In this document: in pieces, positions 49,384 to 60,155 of the stretch
Layout: every line of letters begins with the position of its first letter
Position numbering within the stretch: the stretch's first letter is position 1
Assembly: GCA_025452255.1 (NCBI GenBank)
Contig: CP104974.1
Location: 1,427,001 to 1,491,000 of the forward strand
DNA from: Devosia sp. A8/3-2
Lineage (GTDB): Bacteria; Pseudomonadota; Alphaproteobacteria; Rhizobiales; Devosiaceae
Length of the DNA: 64,000 nt
Direction of reading: 5' to 3'
The notes under the pieces: generated by a model
The model's input: the letters and a program-made list of their open reading frames with translations, nothing else
Databases searched by the model: none
What the model was told of the DNA's origin: nothing
Translations under genes and position numbers: made by a program

Positions 49384-50439
49384 TCAGGCCTTCCCGTGCA
49401 CCAGACCGTGCACGAAGCCCAGCTTTCGATGACCCGGGGGTGAGAATGAAGGGGTAGGCGTCCGGGTGCCCCATGGCACGATTGAGATTGTTGAGCATGG
49501 CGGCGAGGGGAACCCAGTTGTCCACCACGGTCTGCATATCGGGGGCGGTGTAGGGGTCAAAATCGACGCCCACGGCGAGGAATTCATCTTCGGTTTTGGG
49601 GCGGGCACGGACGCCGAAGGCGGCGGCCATTTCGACCGTGTCGGTGATGTGCAGGTAATGGGCGAAGGTTTCGGCAAAATCCTCCCGTGGATGCGCACTG
49701 GCATAGGCGCTGATATGGGTTTGCGGCCAGCCGATGGGGGCGCCGTTGGCGTAATAGGTGGTCAGGCTTTGGGCATAGTCGGCGGTTTCATCGCCGAACA
49801 GGGTACGGAAACGCTCGATGGCGGGGGTGTGGGCGACCAGCAGATCCCAATAATGGTGGCCGATTTCGTGGCGGAAATGGCCGAGCAGGGTGCGGTAGGG
49901 CTCGCCCATGGCGGTGCGGCGGCTTTCGCGCTCGGCGTCATCGGCTTCGACCAGTGGCAATGGTGATGATGCCGCTGTCATGGCCGGTGAGCACCGGCAT
50001 GGGTTGCACGGCCATATCGGCGAGGAAGCGGAAAGACAGGCCATGGGCGGGGTCTTCGAAGCGGGTGCGCAGCGGTAGGTGCAGGCGCAACAGGGAATAA
50101 AACAGGCGCTTCTTGGCTCGCTCGATGATCTGCCAGCGCAGCAGATTGCTTGGATCGGCAAGAGCGGGGATGGTGTCATTGTGCCGGCAGGCGGCGCAAT
50201 AGACATCGCCACCGGGATTGGCAAGGATCAGCCAATTGCAAGCGCCGTGCCGGACGTTTTCGCAAAACACATAGAGAGCGCCGGGAAAGACCGGACTTGA
50301 CCACTGGCCGCCATGCTCAGCCAGGGAGACCAGTGGCGTTGTGGTCGGGCAGATAGCCGAGCTGGTGGCCGCAGCGTTCGCACATCGCATTTTCAAAATA
50401 GACGGTGTTGCCGCAATGGTCGCAGACGAAGAGTTTCAT
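49384..50439 (-). CDS. Putative zinc-binding metallopeptidase with N-terminal zinc ribbon, frameshifted
   Basis: About 351 residues from MKLFVCDHCGNTVYFENAMC. An N-terminal zinc ribbon (CDHCG, CERCG) and a second Cys set (CENVRHGACNW, CAACRHND) precede the catalytic motif RHEIGHHYWDLL (HExxH) and a distant ENYA-like EDFAETFAHYLH, as in the Peptidase_Mx family. It ends LGFVHGLVHGKA at 49384. Shifts near 50330, 49955 and 49435. Cytoplasmic; its substrates are unknown. Confidence 0.82.
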
Positions 50440-50481
50440 GGAAGTCCCGGAAGCAGCGCTCGATCAATGACGGGCTGAAAT

Positions 50482-50820
50482 TCAATCGAGCGGTGTCTGC
50501 TGGTGCTGGGCGATGCGCCAGCTTCCGTCCTCCTGCACATAAGTCGACGTGCAGAGCGCGCGATATGGCTTGGCGCCCTCGCGCCGCGCCTCGGCCTTAT
50601 AAGCCAGAATCTTGACCCGCTCGGCCGGCTGGGTCAACACTTGGTCAGCGAAAGCCACATCAGCCCAACGGGGCGCTTCGCGCAGGTTGTCGACCACGGC
50701 CTTGTTGCGCATCACACCCATCGGTCCAAATGCCATCACGCATTGGGTGGCCATTAATTCGGCATAGGCCTCGGCACCATCGAGCCAGAGGTGGCGTTCA
50801 TTCGTCCAGACTGCGTCCAT
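50482..50820 (-). CDS. NTF2-like (DUF4440-type) protein
   Basis: 112 residues, intact, from MDAVWTNERHLWLDGAEAYA. The pattern of a helix pair followed by RWADVAFADQVLTQPAERVK and YRALCTSTYVQEDGSWRIAQ and HQQTPLD matches the DUF4440/SnoaL-like fold. The last strand (SWRIAQHQQTP) is typical. It probably binds a small molecule; no catalytic role is clear. Confidence 0.78.
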   Translation of the reverse strand: MDAVWTNERHLWLDGAEAYAELMATQCVMAFGPMGVMRNKAVVDNLREAPRWADVAFADQVLTQPAERVKILAYKAEARREGAKPYRALCTSTYVQEDGSWRIAQHQQTPLD

Positions 50821-50900
50821 GATCTATCTCCTTTGGGAGGAAACTGGCGGAGCGGCAGAAAGTTTCGAGGATGGTCGCGTAATCAAGATCGCATGGACCT

Positions 50901-51285
50901 TTAGGCGTTGTTGAAGCCACCGGGAGGTGGCGAGCCACCGTGTAGTGCCGGAGGGGTCGGTGATGCCGCAGCGGCGGTCGGCGTCGCCTTTCTGGATGGG
51001 TTCCTGCACCACTTTGCCGCCGGCGGCGCGGGCCAACTCGAAGCTTTGATCCACATCGGGAACGTAGACGTGGATATGGGCGCTGCTGGTGGCCCCGGGC
51101 GCCCGGCCGAGCATGAGCACGGTATCGTCGATCTTGAATTCGATATGGCGTAAGGCGCCGCTCTCGTCGCGATGCTCCAGCGTGGGCTCGTCGCCGAACA
51201 CAGCCTTGATGAAATCGAGCACGGGCTTGGCGTCACTGACGATCAGGTAGGGTGAGAGACTGTTGTGGCCGGCTGGCTTGTACAT
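50901..51285 (-). CDS. VOC family protein (glyoxalase/PhnB-like), frameshifted at the end
   Basis: About 128 residues from MYKPAGHNSLSPYLIVSDAK. VOC features: VLDFIKAVFGDEPTLEHRDE, HIEFKIDDTVLMLGRAPGAT, HIHVYVPDVDQSFELARAAG and CGITDPSGTTWWLATPPGGF (after correcting near 50955). It resembles PhnB-type 3-demethylubiquinone-like VOC proteins. Metal ligands are not certain. Downstream of it, in the same direction, is the NTF2-like gene (80 bp). Confidence 0.82.
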
Positions 51286-51403
51286 GATTTCACTCCGCTT
51301 TGATGAGCAATGAACGGGGCGGCAGGTAGTTCCAAAACCCGGGCAACTAGGGCCTTTGCCAAGCGTTTTGGTTGATATCAGCCCCATGTCGTGGAGATGA
51401 AAG

Positions 51404-51601
51404 ATGATCGGATGGGATGAAGGAAAAATTCGCAACCGGGCCTATCTGCTATGGGAGCGGGCTGGATGGCCGCAAGGTCGGGACCAGGAATTCTGGCGCC
51501 AAGCCGAGGAAGAACTGGCGCGCGAGGACCAGCTCGATCTGTCCAAGGAAGATACCGAGCTGAAGCAGCCACCAGTGCTGCCGGGTCATCTTCTGCAGTA
51601 G
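51404..51601 (+). CDS. DUF2934 domain protein
   Basis: 65 residues, intact, from MIGWDEGKIRNRAYLLWERA. The segment IRNRAYLLWERAGWPQGRDQ and FWRQAEEELAREDQ is the DUF2934 signature (RAYxLWExxGxPxGxxxxHWxxAExEL). A small helical protein of unknown function, common in Hyphomicrobiales. Confidence 0.8.
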   Translation: MIGWDEGKIRNRAYLLWERAGWPQGRDQEFWRQAEEELAREDQLDLSKEDTELKQPPVLPGHLLQ

Positions 51602-51701
51602 TTTTGAGCTAGCGAGGGACCCAGCGTGTACGGCGAGGCCGCACACTCACCCTGCAATTTCTCTGAACAAGGAGATTGCCGCCCTCCGGTGAGGAAGCGC
51701 A

Positions 51702-51981
51702 CTATTCCGTCCGGATGGAATAGTGCCGTTGCAGGCCGGCGGTAATTTCGGCCCGAGCGGAGGTGGAGGCGCGGTGTTGGTGGGCGTCGAAGGCGGATTG
51801 GTTGGCGAATGTTTCGCTGACCAGGAAATGGATGGGATTATCGGGGCTTTGGGTGACTGAGAAGGACAGACATCCCGGTTCGGCGCGGGTGAGGGCTATG
51901 TGGGTGGGCAGGGCGGCTTTGACGGCTTCGAGACGATCAAGGGGGACTTCTGAGATGGCCCGTCAGATAGACTTTGCCCAC
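51702..51981 (-). CDS. Antibiotic-biosynthesis-monooxygenase (ABM) domain protein, GTG start, frameshifted
   Basis: Reading from GTG 51981 (VGKVYLTG), with a shift near 51955, the frame gives SEVPLDRLEAVKAALPTHIA, LTRAEPGCLSFSVTQSPDNP, IHFLVSETFANQSAFDAHQH and a TAG at 51702. This is the ABM/quinol-monooxygenase dimer fold of about 93 residues. The GTG starts 2 bp after the flhA stop. Such proteins dispose of quinones or act on small aromatics. Both the rare start and the shift hide it from ordinary gene calling. Confidence 0.68.
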
Positions 51982-51983
51982 GG

Positions 51984-54120
51984 CTAGATGCTCCCGACCG
52001 TCTTGAGACGGATGCGGGGATGGACTTCGTTCTGGCTCATGACCACGGTTTGCGGGCGGAAACGCTCGATGATGGCGCGGACATGGGGGCGAATGGAGGG
52101 GGACGTGATCAGCACGGGCAATTCGCCCATCTGGGCGGCGCGTTCATAACCCTGCTGGATGCCGGCGATGAATTGCTGCAGGCGCGAGGGGGCCATGGCC
52201 GAGTGCCGGTTGTCGCCATCGCCAACCATGGCCTCGGCGAAGTCGCGTTCCCATTGGGGGGAGAGGGTGAGCAGCGGCAGATTGCCGTCCGGCCCCAGAT
52301 TGGCAGCGCAAATCTGGCGGGCAAGGCGCGAGCGGACATGCTCGGCAATCATCTGGGTGGAGCGGCCCTGGGCCGGCGATTTCGGCAATGCCTTCGAGAA
52401 TGGTGGAGAGATCGTGGATCGAGATGCGCTCGGTCAGCAGGGTCTGCAGCACGCGCTGGACACCCGAGACCGAGATGAGGCCGGGGATGATGTCTTCGGC
52501 CAGCTTCTGTTGGTCCTTGGGCAGGCCCGAAAGCAGGGATTGCACATTGGCGTAGTTGAGCAGGTCGGAAACATTGGCCTTGAGCACTTCGGTCAGGTGC
52601 GTGGAAATGACCGTGGAGGGATCGATGATGGAGAGGCCGCGCAGTTCAGCTTCGTCGCGCAAAGCCGGCTCGATCCGTGTGGCGGGCAGGCCGAACGTGG
52701 GCTCGGTGGTGTGGTGGCCGGGCAGGTCGATCTGGTTGCCCATGGGGTCCATGACCATCAGCTGATTGGCGAAAATCTGGCCGTGGCCGGCTTCCACCTC
52801 CTTGATGCGGACTTTGTAATCGTTGGGCTCGAGCTGCATATTGTCGAGGATGCGGACCGGCGGCATGACGAAGCCAAGTTCGGTCGCGAGCTGCCGGCGC
52901 AGCGCCTTGATCTGCTCGGTGAGGCGATCGGAACCACTTTCGTCTTCCTTGACGAGGCTGAGCAGGCCGTATCCGAGTTCGAGCTTGAGTTCGTCGATCT
53001 TGAGACTGTCTGAAATCGGGGCTTCGGTAGCGGGCGCATTGGCGCCACCGGGCTTACTGGATTCGATGGCCGATTTCAGATCAACCTCGGCCTGCCTTTC
53101 GTCCTTCTTGCTGGCCGAGCGCCGGGCCAGATACCCCACGCCGCCGGCGATGGCGAGAAAGGGAATGACCGGCATGCCGGGCAGAAAGGCGAGCAGGCCC
53201 ATGACGGCCGACGACATTCCCAAAGCGCGAGGATAGCCGGTGAACTGGGCGGAAAGGGCCTTGTCGGCCGAGCCGGTAACGCCGGATTTGGAAACCGGGA
53301 TACCGGCGGCGGTGGAGACGATGAGGGCGGGAATCTGGGAGACCGTGCCATCACCGATGGTCAGCAGGGTATAGACATTGCCGGCCTCCTGAATAGTGAG
53401 GCCCTCCTGCATCATGCCGATGATCATGCCGGCAATGACATTGATGAAGGTGATGATGAGGCCCGCAATGGCGTCGCCGCGCACGAATTTACTGGCGCCG
53501 TCCATGTTGCCGAAGAAGGCGCTTTCGCCTTCGAGGTCGGCGCGGCGCTGCTTGGCGGTGGCTTCATCGATCAGACCGGAGCTCAGATCGGCGTCGATGG
53601 CCATCTGCTTGCCGGGCATGGCGTCGAGGTTGAAGCGGGCGGCGACTTCGGCGATGCGGCCGGAACCCTTGGTGATGACAATGAAGTTGACGATAACCGG
53701 GATGGCGAAGACCACGACGCCAATGATAAAATTGCCACGCATGACGAAGTGGCCGAAGGCCTCGATGACGTGGCCGGCGGCGGCGGTGCCGGTGTGGCCG
53801 TCGGAGAGGATGAGGCGGGTGGTGGCCGAGTTCAGGCCCAGCCGCAGCATGGTGGCGATCAGCAGCACCGTGGGGAAGGACGAGAATTCGAGCGGCTTCT
53901 GGATGAACAGGGCCGTCATCAGGATCATCACCGAAAAGACGATGGACACGGCTAGCAGCGCGTCGAGCAGCAGTGGCGGCATCGGCACGATGAGAATGAC
54001 GATAAGCCCCATGACACCGGCAGCGAGCGCGATATCGCCCGAGCGGAGCAGGTCGAAGACTGACGCAGCGGTGGGAATCTTGAAGGCTGGGCGGGGGCGG
54101 CCGGCTGGAAGGTCAGTCAT
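51984..54120 (-). CDS. flhA: Flagellar export gate protein FlhA, frameshifted
   Basis: About 711 residues from MTDLPAGRPRPAFKIPTAAS. Eight membrane helices in the first half (ALAAGVMGLIVILIVPMPPL), the FHIPEP-type cytoplasmic loop region (NLDAMPGKQMAIDADLSSGL, the family signature), then the cytosolic ring domain (LLNYANVQSLLSGLPKDQQK). It forms the proton-driven export gate of the flagellum. One extra base near 52374 splits it near EIAAQGRSTQM. Confidence 0.96.
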
Positions 54121-54146
54121 GAGATTTGATCACCAGCGTTAGATAT

Positions 54147-54187
54147 GCGCCTCCCTCTCCCCGGTAGGGAGGGAACAAGGGAGGCGC
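54147..54187. terminator. Hairpin between flbD and flhA
   Basis: GCGCCTCCCT (54147) pairs with AGGGAGGCGC (54178) around a purine/pyrimidine loop that itself includes CCTCTCCCCGG and TAGGGAGGG. It lies in the 93-bp gap between the flbD stop and the flhA start, in the direction of transcription (-), so it may attenuate flhA or mark an mRNA processing site. Confidence 0.55.
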
Positions 54188-54213
54188 GGAATTTGTGGTC
54201 AGCCCAATATTCA

Positions 54214-55580
54214 TCAAGCCACTGAACGGCGTTCGCCGGGATCGGGCACGTTGGTGCCTTCGTCGGCATATTGGTTGAGCTTGTTGCGCAGGGTGCGGAT
54301 CGAGATGCCCGGGATATTGGCGGCGTGGGTGCGGTTGCCAAGGGTGTGATCGAGGGTATCGAGGATCAAGTCGCGTTCCACATCGGCCACGGTGCGGCCG
54401 ACAAGAGCTGCGGACATGGTCTGGGCGGTTTGCGCCAATTGGGCCGAGAGGGTGCTGGCGCTAGCGGCTTCGATCAGGCCCATGCCGTCGGGCAGCACGA
54501 TCGCGTCGGGGCCGATAATGTCGCCGGAGGAGAGCAGCACGGCGCGGTGCAGGGTATTTTCCAGCTCGCGGACATTGCCGGGCCAAGGGGCCTTGAGCAG
54601 GGCATCGCGGGCTTCGGCGGAGAGGGCGCGCGAGGGCAGACCGTTGGCCTTGGCATATTTGGCGACGAAGTGCTCGGACAGTGCCACGATATCGCCGGGC
54701 CGGTCGCGCAGCGGGGGAGCTTGAGATTGACCACGTTGAGGCGGAACAGCAGGTCTTCGCGAAAGCTGCCTTCGCGCACAGCCTCGTTGAGATTGCGATT
54801 GGAGGTGGCCAGGATCCGGATATCGACGGGGACGGGCTTGGTGCCGCCGACGCGGTCGATGATGCGTTCCTGAATGGCGCGCAGGAGCTTGGCCTGCAGG
54901 CGCACGTCCATTTCGCTGATTTCATCGAGCAATAGGGTGCCGCCCGAGGCTTCCTCGAACTTGCCGATGCGGCGGGCGATGGCGCCGGTAAAGGCGCCTT
55001 TCTCGTGGCCAAAGAGTTCGGATTCAAGCAGGGCTTCGGGGATGGCGGCGCAGTTGATTGAGATGAAGGGCTTGCCGGCGCGCTTGGAACGGGCGTGGAC
55101 GTGCTTGGCGATGACTTCTTTACCGGTGCCGCTCTCCCCGGTGATGAGGATGGAGGCGTCGGAGCCGGCGATCTGCTCAGCCATGCGGACCACGCGGTCC
55201 ATAGCCGGGTCGCGATAGAGGAATTCGGAGCTGTCGCGGGCGACAGCGGCGATAACTGCGGCGATCAGTTCGGCATCGGGCGGCAAGGGGATGTATTCCT
55301 TGGCGCCGGCGCGGATGGCGTTGACGGCGGCGGCCGCATTGGTCTCGATACCGCAGGCGACCACGGGAATGGCGATGCGCTCGGCTTCGAGGCCCGCGAT
55401 GAGGCCGGCAATGTCCATCATGACATCGACCAGCAGCAGATCGGCACCGCGGCCGGCGCGCAGGGCCGCGAGGGCGATTTCGATGGAGGGGGCGTGGGCC
55501 ACCTTGGCGCCGCCGTCCATGGCCATTTTGGTGGCGGTGCTGAGCTGGCCTTCAAGGGCCCCGATGATGAGGAGACGCAT
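54214..55580 (-). CDS. flbD: Sigma-54-dependent flagellar regulator FlbD, frameshifted
   Basis: About 455 residues from [20 protein letters not shown]. An N-terminal receiver-like domain, an AAA+ domain with Walker [17 protein letters not shown], the sigma-54 contact GAFTGA, Walker [18 protein letters not shown], and a C-terminal Fis-type helix-turn-helix ([17 protein letters not shown]). It activates late flagellar genes with sigma-54. A missing C near 54715 breaks [13 protein letters not shown]. Classical position between flagellar operons. Confidence 0.94.
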
Positions 55581-55593
55581 GGTTCCGGACTCC

Positions 55594-55938
55594 TTACTGG
55601 GGCTTGATGATTTCGGTCATGGTGACGCCGAGCCGGCCTTCGACCAGCACGATTTCACCACGCGCGACGAGGCGGTCATTGACGAAGATTTCGACGGCTT
55701 CCCCGACTCGGCGGTCCAGCTCGATAACGGTGCCGGTATCGATGCGGAGCAATTGGCTGACCGGCATCTTGGTGCGGCCCAGCACCACCGAAATGCGGAC
55801 ATGGACGTCGAACACAGCTTCGAGGTCGGCGGCGCTGCGCTCGGTATAGGTCTCAGGGCCGCCGCGCTGGCCGGGGACGGTCATTTCCTCAAAGGTGATA
55901 CCTTCAGAGCCGGCAGTGTCATTGGGATCGGGGATCAA
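55594..55938 (-). CDS. fliN: Flagellar motor switch protein FliN
   Basis: 114 residues, intact. SpoA domain: [60 protein letters not shown] and [10 protein letters not shown]. It forms the lower C-ring that sets the direction of rotation. Its start overlaps the fliH stop by four bases (55935-55938), so translation is coupled. Confidence 0.95.
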   Translation of the reverse strand: MIPDPNDTAGSEGITFEEMTVPGQRGGPETYTERSAADLEAVFDVHVRISVVLGRTKMPVSQLLRIDTGTVIELDRRVGEAVEIFVNDRLVARGEIVLVEGRLGVTMTEIIKPQ

Positions 55939-56594
55939 TGTCCGGTCTCCTCTTGGTTCGCAGCGGCGGATGCGCGCGTGTTCAGATAGGCCGAAATGGC
56001 CTTGTCGATGTCGGCCGATATGGCGGCGATGTCACGGACCGGGCCGCCGTCCACCCATTCGAGACGCCCGTCGCTGAGGCGCTGGTCGGGATCGCCCATG
56101 ACAACAAGGCGCCCGGCAAAGCCGGAGGTCTGCATGTGGGCGGTGGCGACGTCGTGGATGGCGTCGGCAATGTCGGGATGGCAGCGGATGACCGAGTGCG
56201 GCACGCCGTTCAGGCTAGCCATGCATTCGGCGATCAGCGCGTCGAGTTCGACAGTGGGGTGACGGGCCAGCAGATGCAGCGCCAGCTTGCGGCCAATGCT
56301 GCCGGCCAGCTCGACGGCGTCGCGGCGGCTCTGGGCCATGGCGTCATCAAGGGCGGCGACCATTTCGCCGGTGCGGGTGGCCAGCGTGCCGGCAGCGGCG
56401 GCAAGGGTTTGGGCGGCCATGGCGGTGGCGTTCTTTTCGCCACGGGCGACGCCCTCGGCATAGGCATCCTCACGCGCTCGGGCGACGAGCTGGGCGACCA
56501 GATCTTCGGGCACGGTGGGGCGAATGGGCGCCATGGCGGGGGTGGGGCGCTCGCCGAGGTCCAGATCGAAGGTGAAACGTGCTGCCTGTGCCAC
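55935..56594 (-). CDS. fliH: Flagellar export protein FliH
   Basis: 219 residues, intact, from MAQAARFTFDLDLGERPTPA. A helical middle (DAYAEGVARGEKNATAMAAQ, DAMAQSRRDAVELAGSIGRK) and a C-terminal V-ATPase E-like domain (VIRCHPDIADAIHDVATAHM). FliH negatively controls FliI ATPase and links it to FliN. The order fliG-fliH-fliN supports the call, since FliH diverges quickly. Confidence 0.85.
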   Translation of the reverse strand: MAQAARFTFDLDLGERPTPAMAPIRPTVPEDLVAQLVARAREDAYAEGVARGEKNATAMAAQTLAAAAGTLATRTGEMVAALDDAMAQSRRDAVELAGSIGRKLALHLLARHPTVELDALIAECMASLNGVPHSVIRCHPDIADAIHDVATAHMQTSGFAGRLVVMGDPDQRLSDGRLEWVDGGPVRDIAAISADIDKAISAYLNTRASAAANQEETGH

Positions 56595-57668
56595 TTACGC
56601 CACCATCTGGTCGTCGGATTTGGTCTTGAGAATGATGATCTCGCCCTTGGCGGCGAGGTCCTTGGCGGTGGAGACCATGCGGCCCTGCGCCTCGTCGACA
56701 TCCTTGAGGCGCACTGCGCCCATGGTTTCCATGTCGTCGCGCAGCAGTTTGGCGGAACGGGCCGACATATTGGAAAAGAAGAAGTCCTTGATGGTCTCGT
56801 TGGCACCCTTGAGGGAAAGAGCCAGTTCGCGTTTGTCCATGCGCTGCAGCAGGGTCTGCATGGCGGAGGCTTCCAGCCGCGTCAGGTCCTCGAAGGTGAA
56901 CATCAGGGCCTTGATGCGCTCGGCGTCTTCGCGGCTGTTTTCCTCGAGCGAGGTGATGAAGCGCGCTTCGGTTTGGCGGTCGAAGCTGTTGAAGATTTCG
57001 GCCATCTGTTCGTGGCTATCACGACGCTTGGTGTGGCTGAGCGTCGACATGAATTCGGTGCGCAGAGTGGTCTCGATTTTTTTCGAGGATTTCCTTCTGC
57101 ACGGGATCCGAGCCGAGCATGCGCTGCACCACATTCATCGCCAGCTCCTCGGGGAGAATGGCGAGAACCTTGGAGGCATGGTCGGGCGCGATCTTGGAGA
57201 GCACCACGGCAATGGTCTGGGGATATTCGTTCTTGAGATAGGCGGCGAGCACGTCTTCCTGAACGTTGCTGAGCTTCTCCCACATGTTGCGGCCGGCGGG
57301 ACCGCGGATTTCTTCCATGATGGAATCGACGCGGTCAGCGGGCAGGAAGGAGAGCAGCAGGCGTTCGGTGGAATCGGTATTGCCTGAGAGCGAGCCGTTG
57401 GAGGCAATGGTGGTGACGAACTCGATCATCAGATCGTCGAGCATTTCTCGGGTGATCGGGCCCAACCGCACCATGGCGCGGGACAGGGTCTTGATTTCCA
57501 GCTCATCCAGCTCGTCGAAAATGGGCTTGCCATAATCGGGGCCGAGGGCAAGCAGGAGAGCTGCGGCTTTTTCGTCGCCACGCAGCACGCGTTGCTCACC
57601 GGCGCCAACCACCAATTGGCGGGGGCGGTGGCGTCTGGAATGTCGGTGGATTGAGAAACCGGGGCCAT
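56595..57668 (-). CDS. fliG: Flagellar motor switch protein FliG, frameshifted
   Basis: About 357 residues from [20 protein letters not shown]. FliG blocks: [60 protein letters not shown], the EHPQ-like loop, [20 protein letters not shown] and the C-terminal charged torque helix ([17 protein letters not shown]). It binds FliF and the MotA stator. A missing base near 57622 and an A7 run near 57078 split it. No gap to fliH. Confidence 0.95.
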
Positions 57669-57673
57669 CTCGG

Positions 57674-59304
57674 TTACGCCGCGTTACCCAACCAGTCGCG
57701 CACGATCAGCGCGGCCTGCTTGGGATTTTCTTCAACAAGGGTGCCGACCGTCTTGAGGGTCTGCAATTGGGTTTCGCCCATGGAGCGGGCATTGGCGACC
57801 CAAGCGGGGGTCTTGTCGCGCGGCTCTGCCGCGGCTTCGGCCAGAACCTCGCCATTGGCGGCGAGTACGCCGTGATGGCTGACCTCGGCGGCAGTGGGCA
57901 GGGCCGGGGCACGGCTCTCGGGGGTCAGCACCTTCCTGAGCAGGGGACGCATGACGAAGAAGACCGGGGCCGGGGCAATGAGCAGGGTGACCGCCATTTC
58001 GGCGCCGTTCATCAGATCGTCGCGGGTGAAATCGAGCAGACCGGCCGAGGCATCCGTGCCGGGCGTTGCCAGTTCGGGGCGTTCGGCGAACTGCATATTG
58101 ACCACTTCTGACGCTGTCGCCGCGGGTTTCCGAGTAGCCGACGGCGGAGCAGAACTGAGGTGAGGATCTGAGCGATCTCGTCGGCCGTGCGCGGGGTATA
58201 GACCGGGGCGCCCTGCGGGTCGGTGCTATAGACCCCATCGACCACGACAGCGACCGAGAGGCGCTTGACGGCGCCGGCTTCGGTGACGGCGGTCTGGGTG
58301 GTCTTGGAAATCTCGTAGTTGGTGACTTCTTCGCTCGAAGTGCCCTGCTCGCTGGTGCCGGCGGCGCCATTGTTCTGGCTGGCGCCGGGCAATTCATTGG
58401 CGACAGTGACTGGCCGGTGGCACCATTGGACAGGTTCTGGTTTTCGCGCAGTTGGGTGGAGCGGACGACCTGCCCATCAGGATCGAAGGTTTCCGGGTGG
58501 TGGTGGAGCGGTTGAAATCAATCTCGGCAGCGACTTCGACGCGGGCACGACCGGCGCCAACGACATTGGCCAGCATGTCCTCGACGCGGGTGCGCAGGCG
58601 GTTCTCAAAGCCCAGCGTACGCTCGGCGGCCCGGCCGGACATGGCGCCGGCAGCATCATCCTCGGTGCCCGAGGCGAGCAGATTGCCCTGATCGTCGACG
58701 ATGGAAACGCGGGTGGGCGTCAGCCCTTCGATGGCGGAGGCGACCAAATGCTGGATGGCGCGGATTTCGCCATTGGAAAGCTCGCCCCGCACGGAGAGGA
58801 CGATGGAGGCGGAGGGGTCTTTGCGCTCGCGGCGGAACAGTTCGCGCTCGGGCAGCACGAGATGGACACGGGCCGACTTGATGCGGTTGAGCGAGGCGAT
58901 GGTGCGGGCCAATTCGCCCTCGAGAGCGCGAACATTGTTGATGTTCTGCACGAAGCTGGTGGCGCCCGGGGTCGATTGCTGGTCGAAGATTTCGTAGCCG
59001 ACTCGGCCGCGCTGGGGCAGGCCGGAACTGGCGAGACTCATGCGCAGGGTGGTGATCTGGTCGCGGGGACGAGGATAGTGTCGCCATCACCGCGCAGTTC
59101 AAAAGGAACGTTGGCCGTCTGCAGTTCGGTCACAATTGCCGAAGAGTCTTCGAGCGACAGTCCGGTATAGAGGGGAGCCAGATTGGGCGCTCGGGCCCGC
59201 ATGACCGAGAAACCGAAGAAGCCGAGCATCAATACCGCTACGGTCGCCATGGCCGCGAGACGGGGCAGACCGATGCGATTAATGAGCTGGGTAAGATTGT
59301 CCAC
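57674..59304 (-). CDS. fliF: Flagellar MS-ring protein FliF, frameshifted
   Basis: About 543 residues. GTG start at 59304 (VDNLTQLINRIGL); TTG at 59364 is an alternative. Order: first membrane helix (AAMATVAVLMLGFFGFSVMR), ring-forming domains (DDSSAIVTELQTANVPFELR, KSARVHLVLPERELFRRERK, ASAIEGLTPTRVSIVDDQGN), then a second helix (MAVTLLIAPAPVFFVMRPLL) and the FliG-binding tail ending IVRDWLGNAA. Shifts near 59066, 58405 and 58109. First gene of fliF-fliG-fliH-fliN. Confidence 0.94.
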
Positions 59305-59461
59305 GCCGGCACTCGATTCGAAGGGGGCCACGCGACGCAAACGAACACCGGGACCAATGGGCAAAAATTACCTAGCAGATGGTAAACATTGTCTTAACTC
59401 CCCGTTGCAGTTTGCGAATTTGGGCAGAAAGTGCCGGGTTGAGTGAAGGAAAGGTGAAGCA

Positions 59462-60075
59462 ATGAAGGTTTTGGGACGGATTACCTCGATCAATGTGCGC
59501 AAGGTGCTGTGGGCATTGGACGAGCTGGGGCTTGGTTATGAACGGGAAGACTGGGGCCTGCCGCTACGCGATCCGAAGGTGCCCGAATATCTGGCACTCA
59601 ATCCGAATGGGCAGGTGCCGGTGCTGATCGAGAACCAGTTTGTGCTGTGGGAAAGCAATGCCATCCTGATCTATCTGGCCGAGCGGGAGGGACAATTGCT
59701 GCCCAGCCAGCTCGAATTGCGGGCGCTGGCGCTGCAATGGCTGATCTGGCAGGCGACCGAGCTCAATCCGCCTTGGGGCTATGCGGTCAACGCGCTGATC
59801 CGCAAGACGCCGGGCTATGACGATGCGGATAAGGTTGCAGCGTCAATCGTGGCTCGGGGCAGCAAGATGGTGATTTTGGAGGGGCAATTGGCGCGGGGCA
59901 GGCGTTTGTCGCGGGGGATGAGTTCAGCATTGCCGATATTGCGATTGCGCTGTCGGTGCATCGCTGGATGAGCCTGCCAGCCGAGAAGCCGGAATTTGCG
60001 GCGGTGGCGGAGTATTATGAGCGGGCGATGAGCCGGGAAGCCGGGGCGAAGTGGATGGCGCCGGAGACGCCTTAG
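59462..60075 (+). CDS. Glutathione S-transferase family protein, frameshifted
   Basis: About 204 residues from MKVLGRITSINVRKVLWALD. N-terminal thioredoxin fold with LALNPNGQVPVLIENQ (cis-Pro) and LWESNAILIYLAEREGQLLP (ES motif); C-terminal helical domain with FSIADIAIALSVHRWMSLPA. Ser in SINVRK is in the active-site place. A shift near 59905 divides it. A stand-alone gene between fliF and sciP. Confidence 0.88.
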
Positions 60076-60105
60076 CGATTTCGTGCCACTGCCCAGCCAA
60101 AACAC

Positions 60106-60136
60106 AAAACCCGCCACGGCGAACCGGGCGGGTTTT
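60106..60136. terminator. Bidirectional terminator
   Basis: AAAACCCGCC-ACGGCGAACC-GGGCGGGTTTT; an A run on one side and a T run on the other. It serves the GST gene (+) and sciP (-). Confidence 0.85.
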
Positions 60137-60155
60137 GCAATTCAGTCTGCCGGGA

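Noticed and set aside
55938..57236. 432-residue + frame over fliG and fliH
   Set aside because: Gly/His-rich antisense shadow; both fliG and fliH are certain on the other strand.
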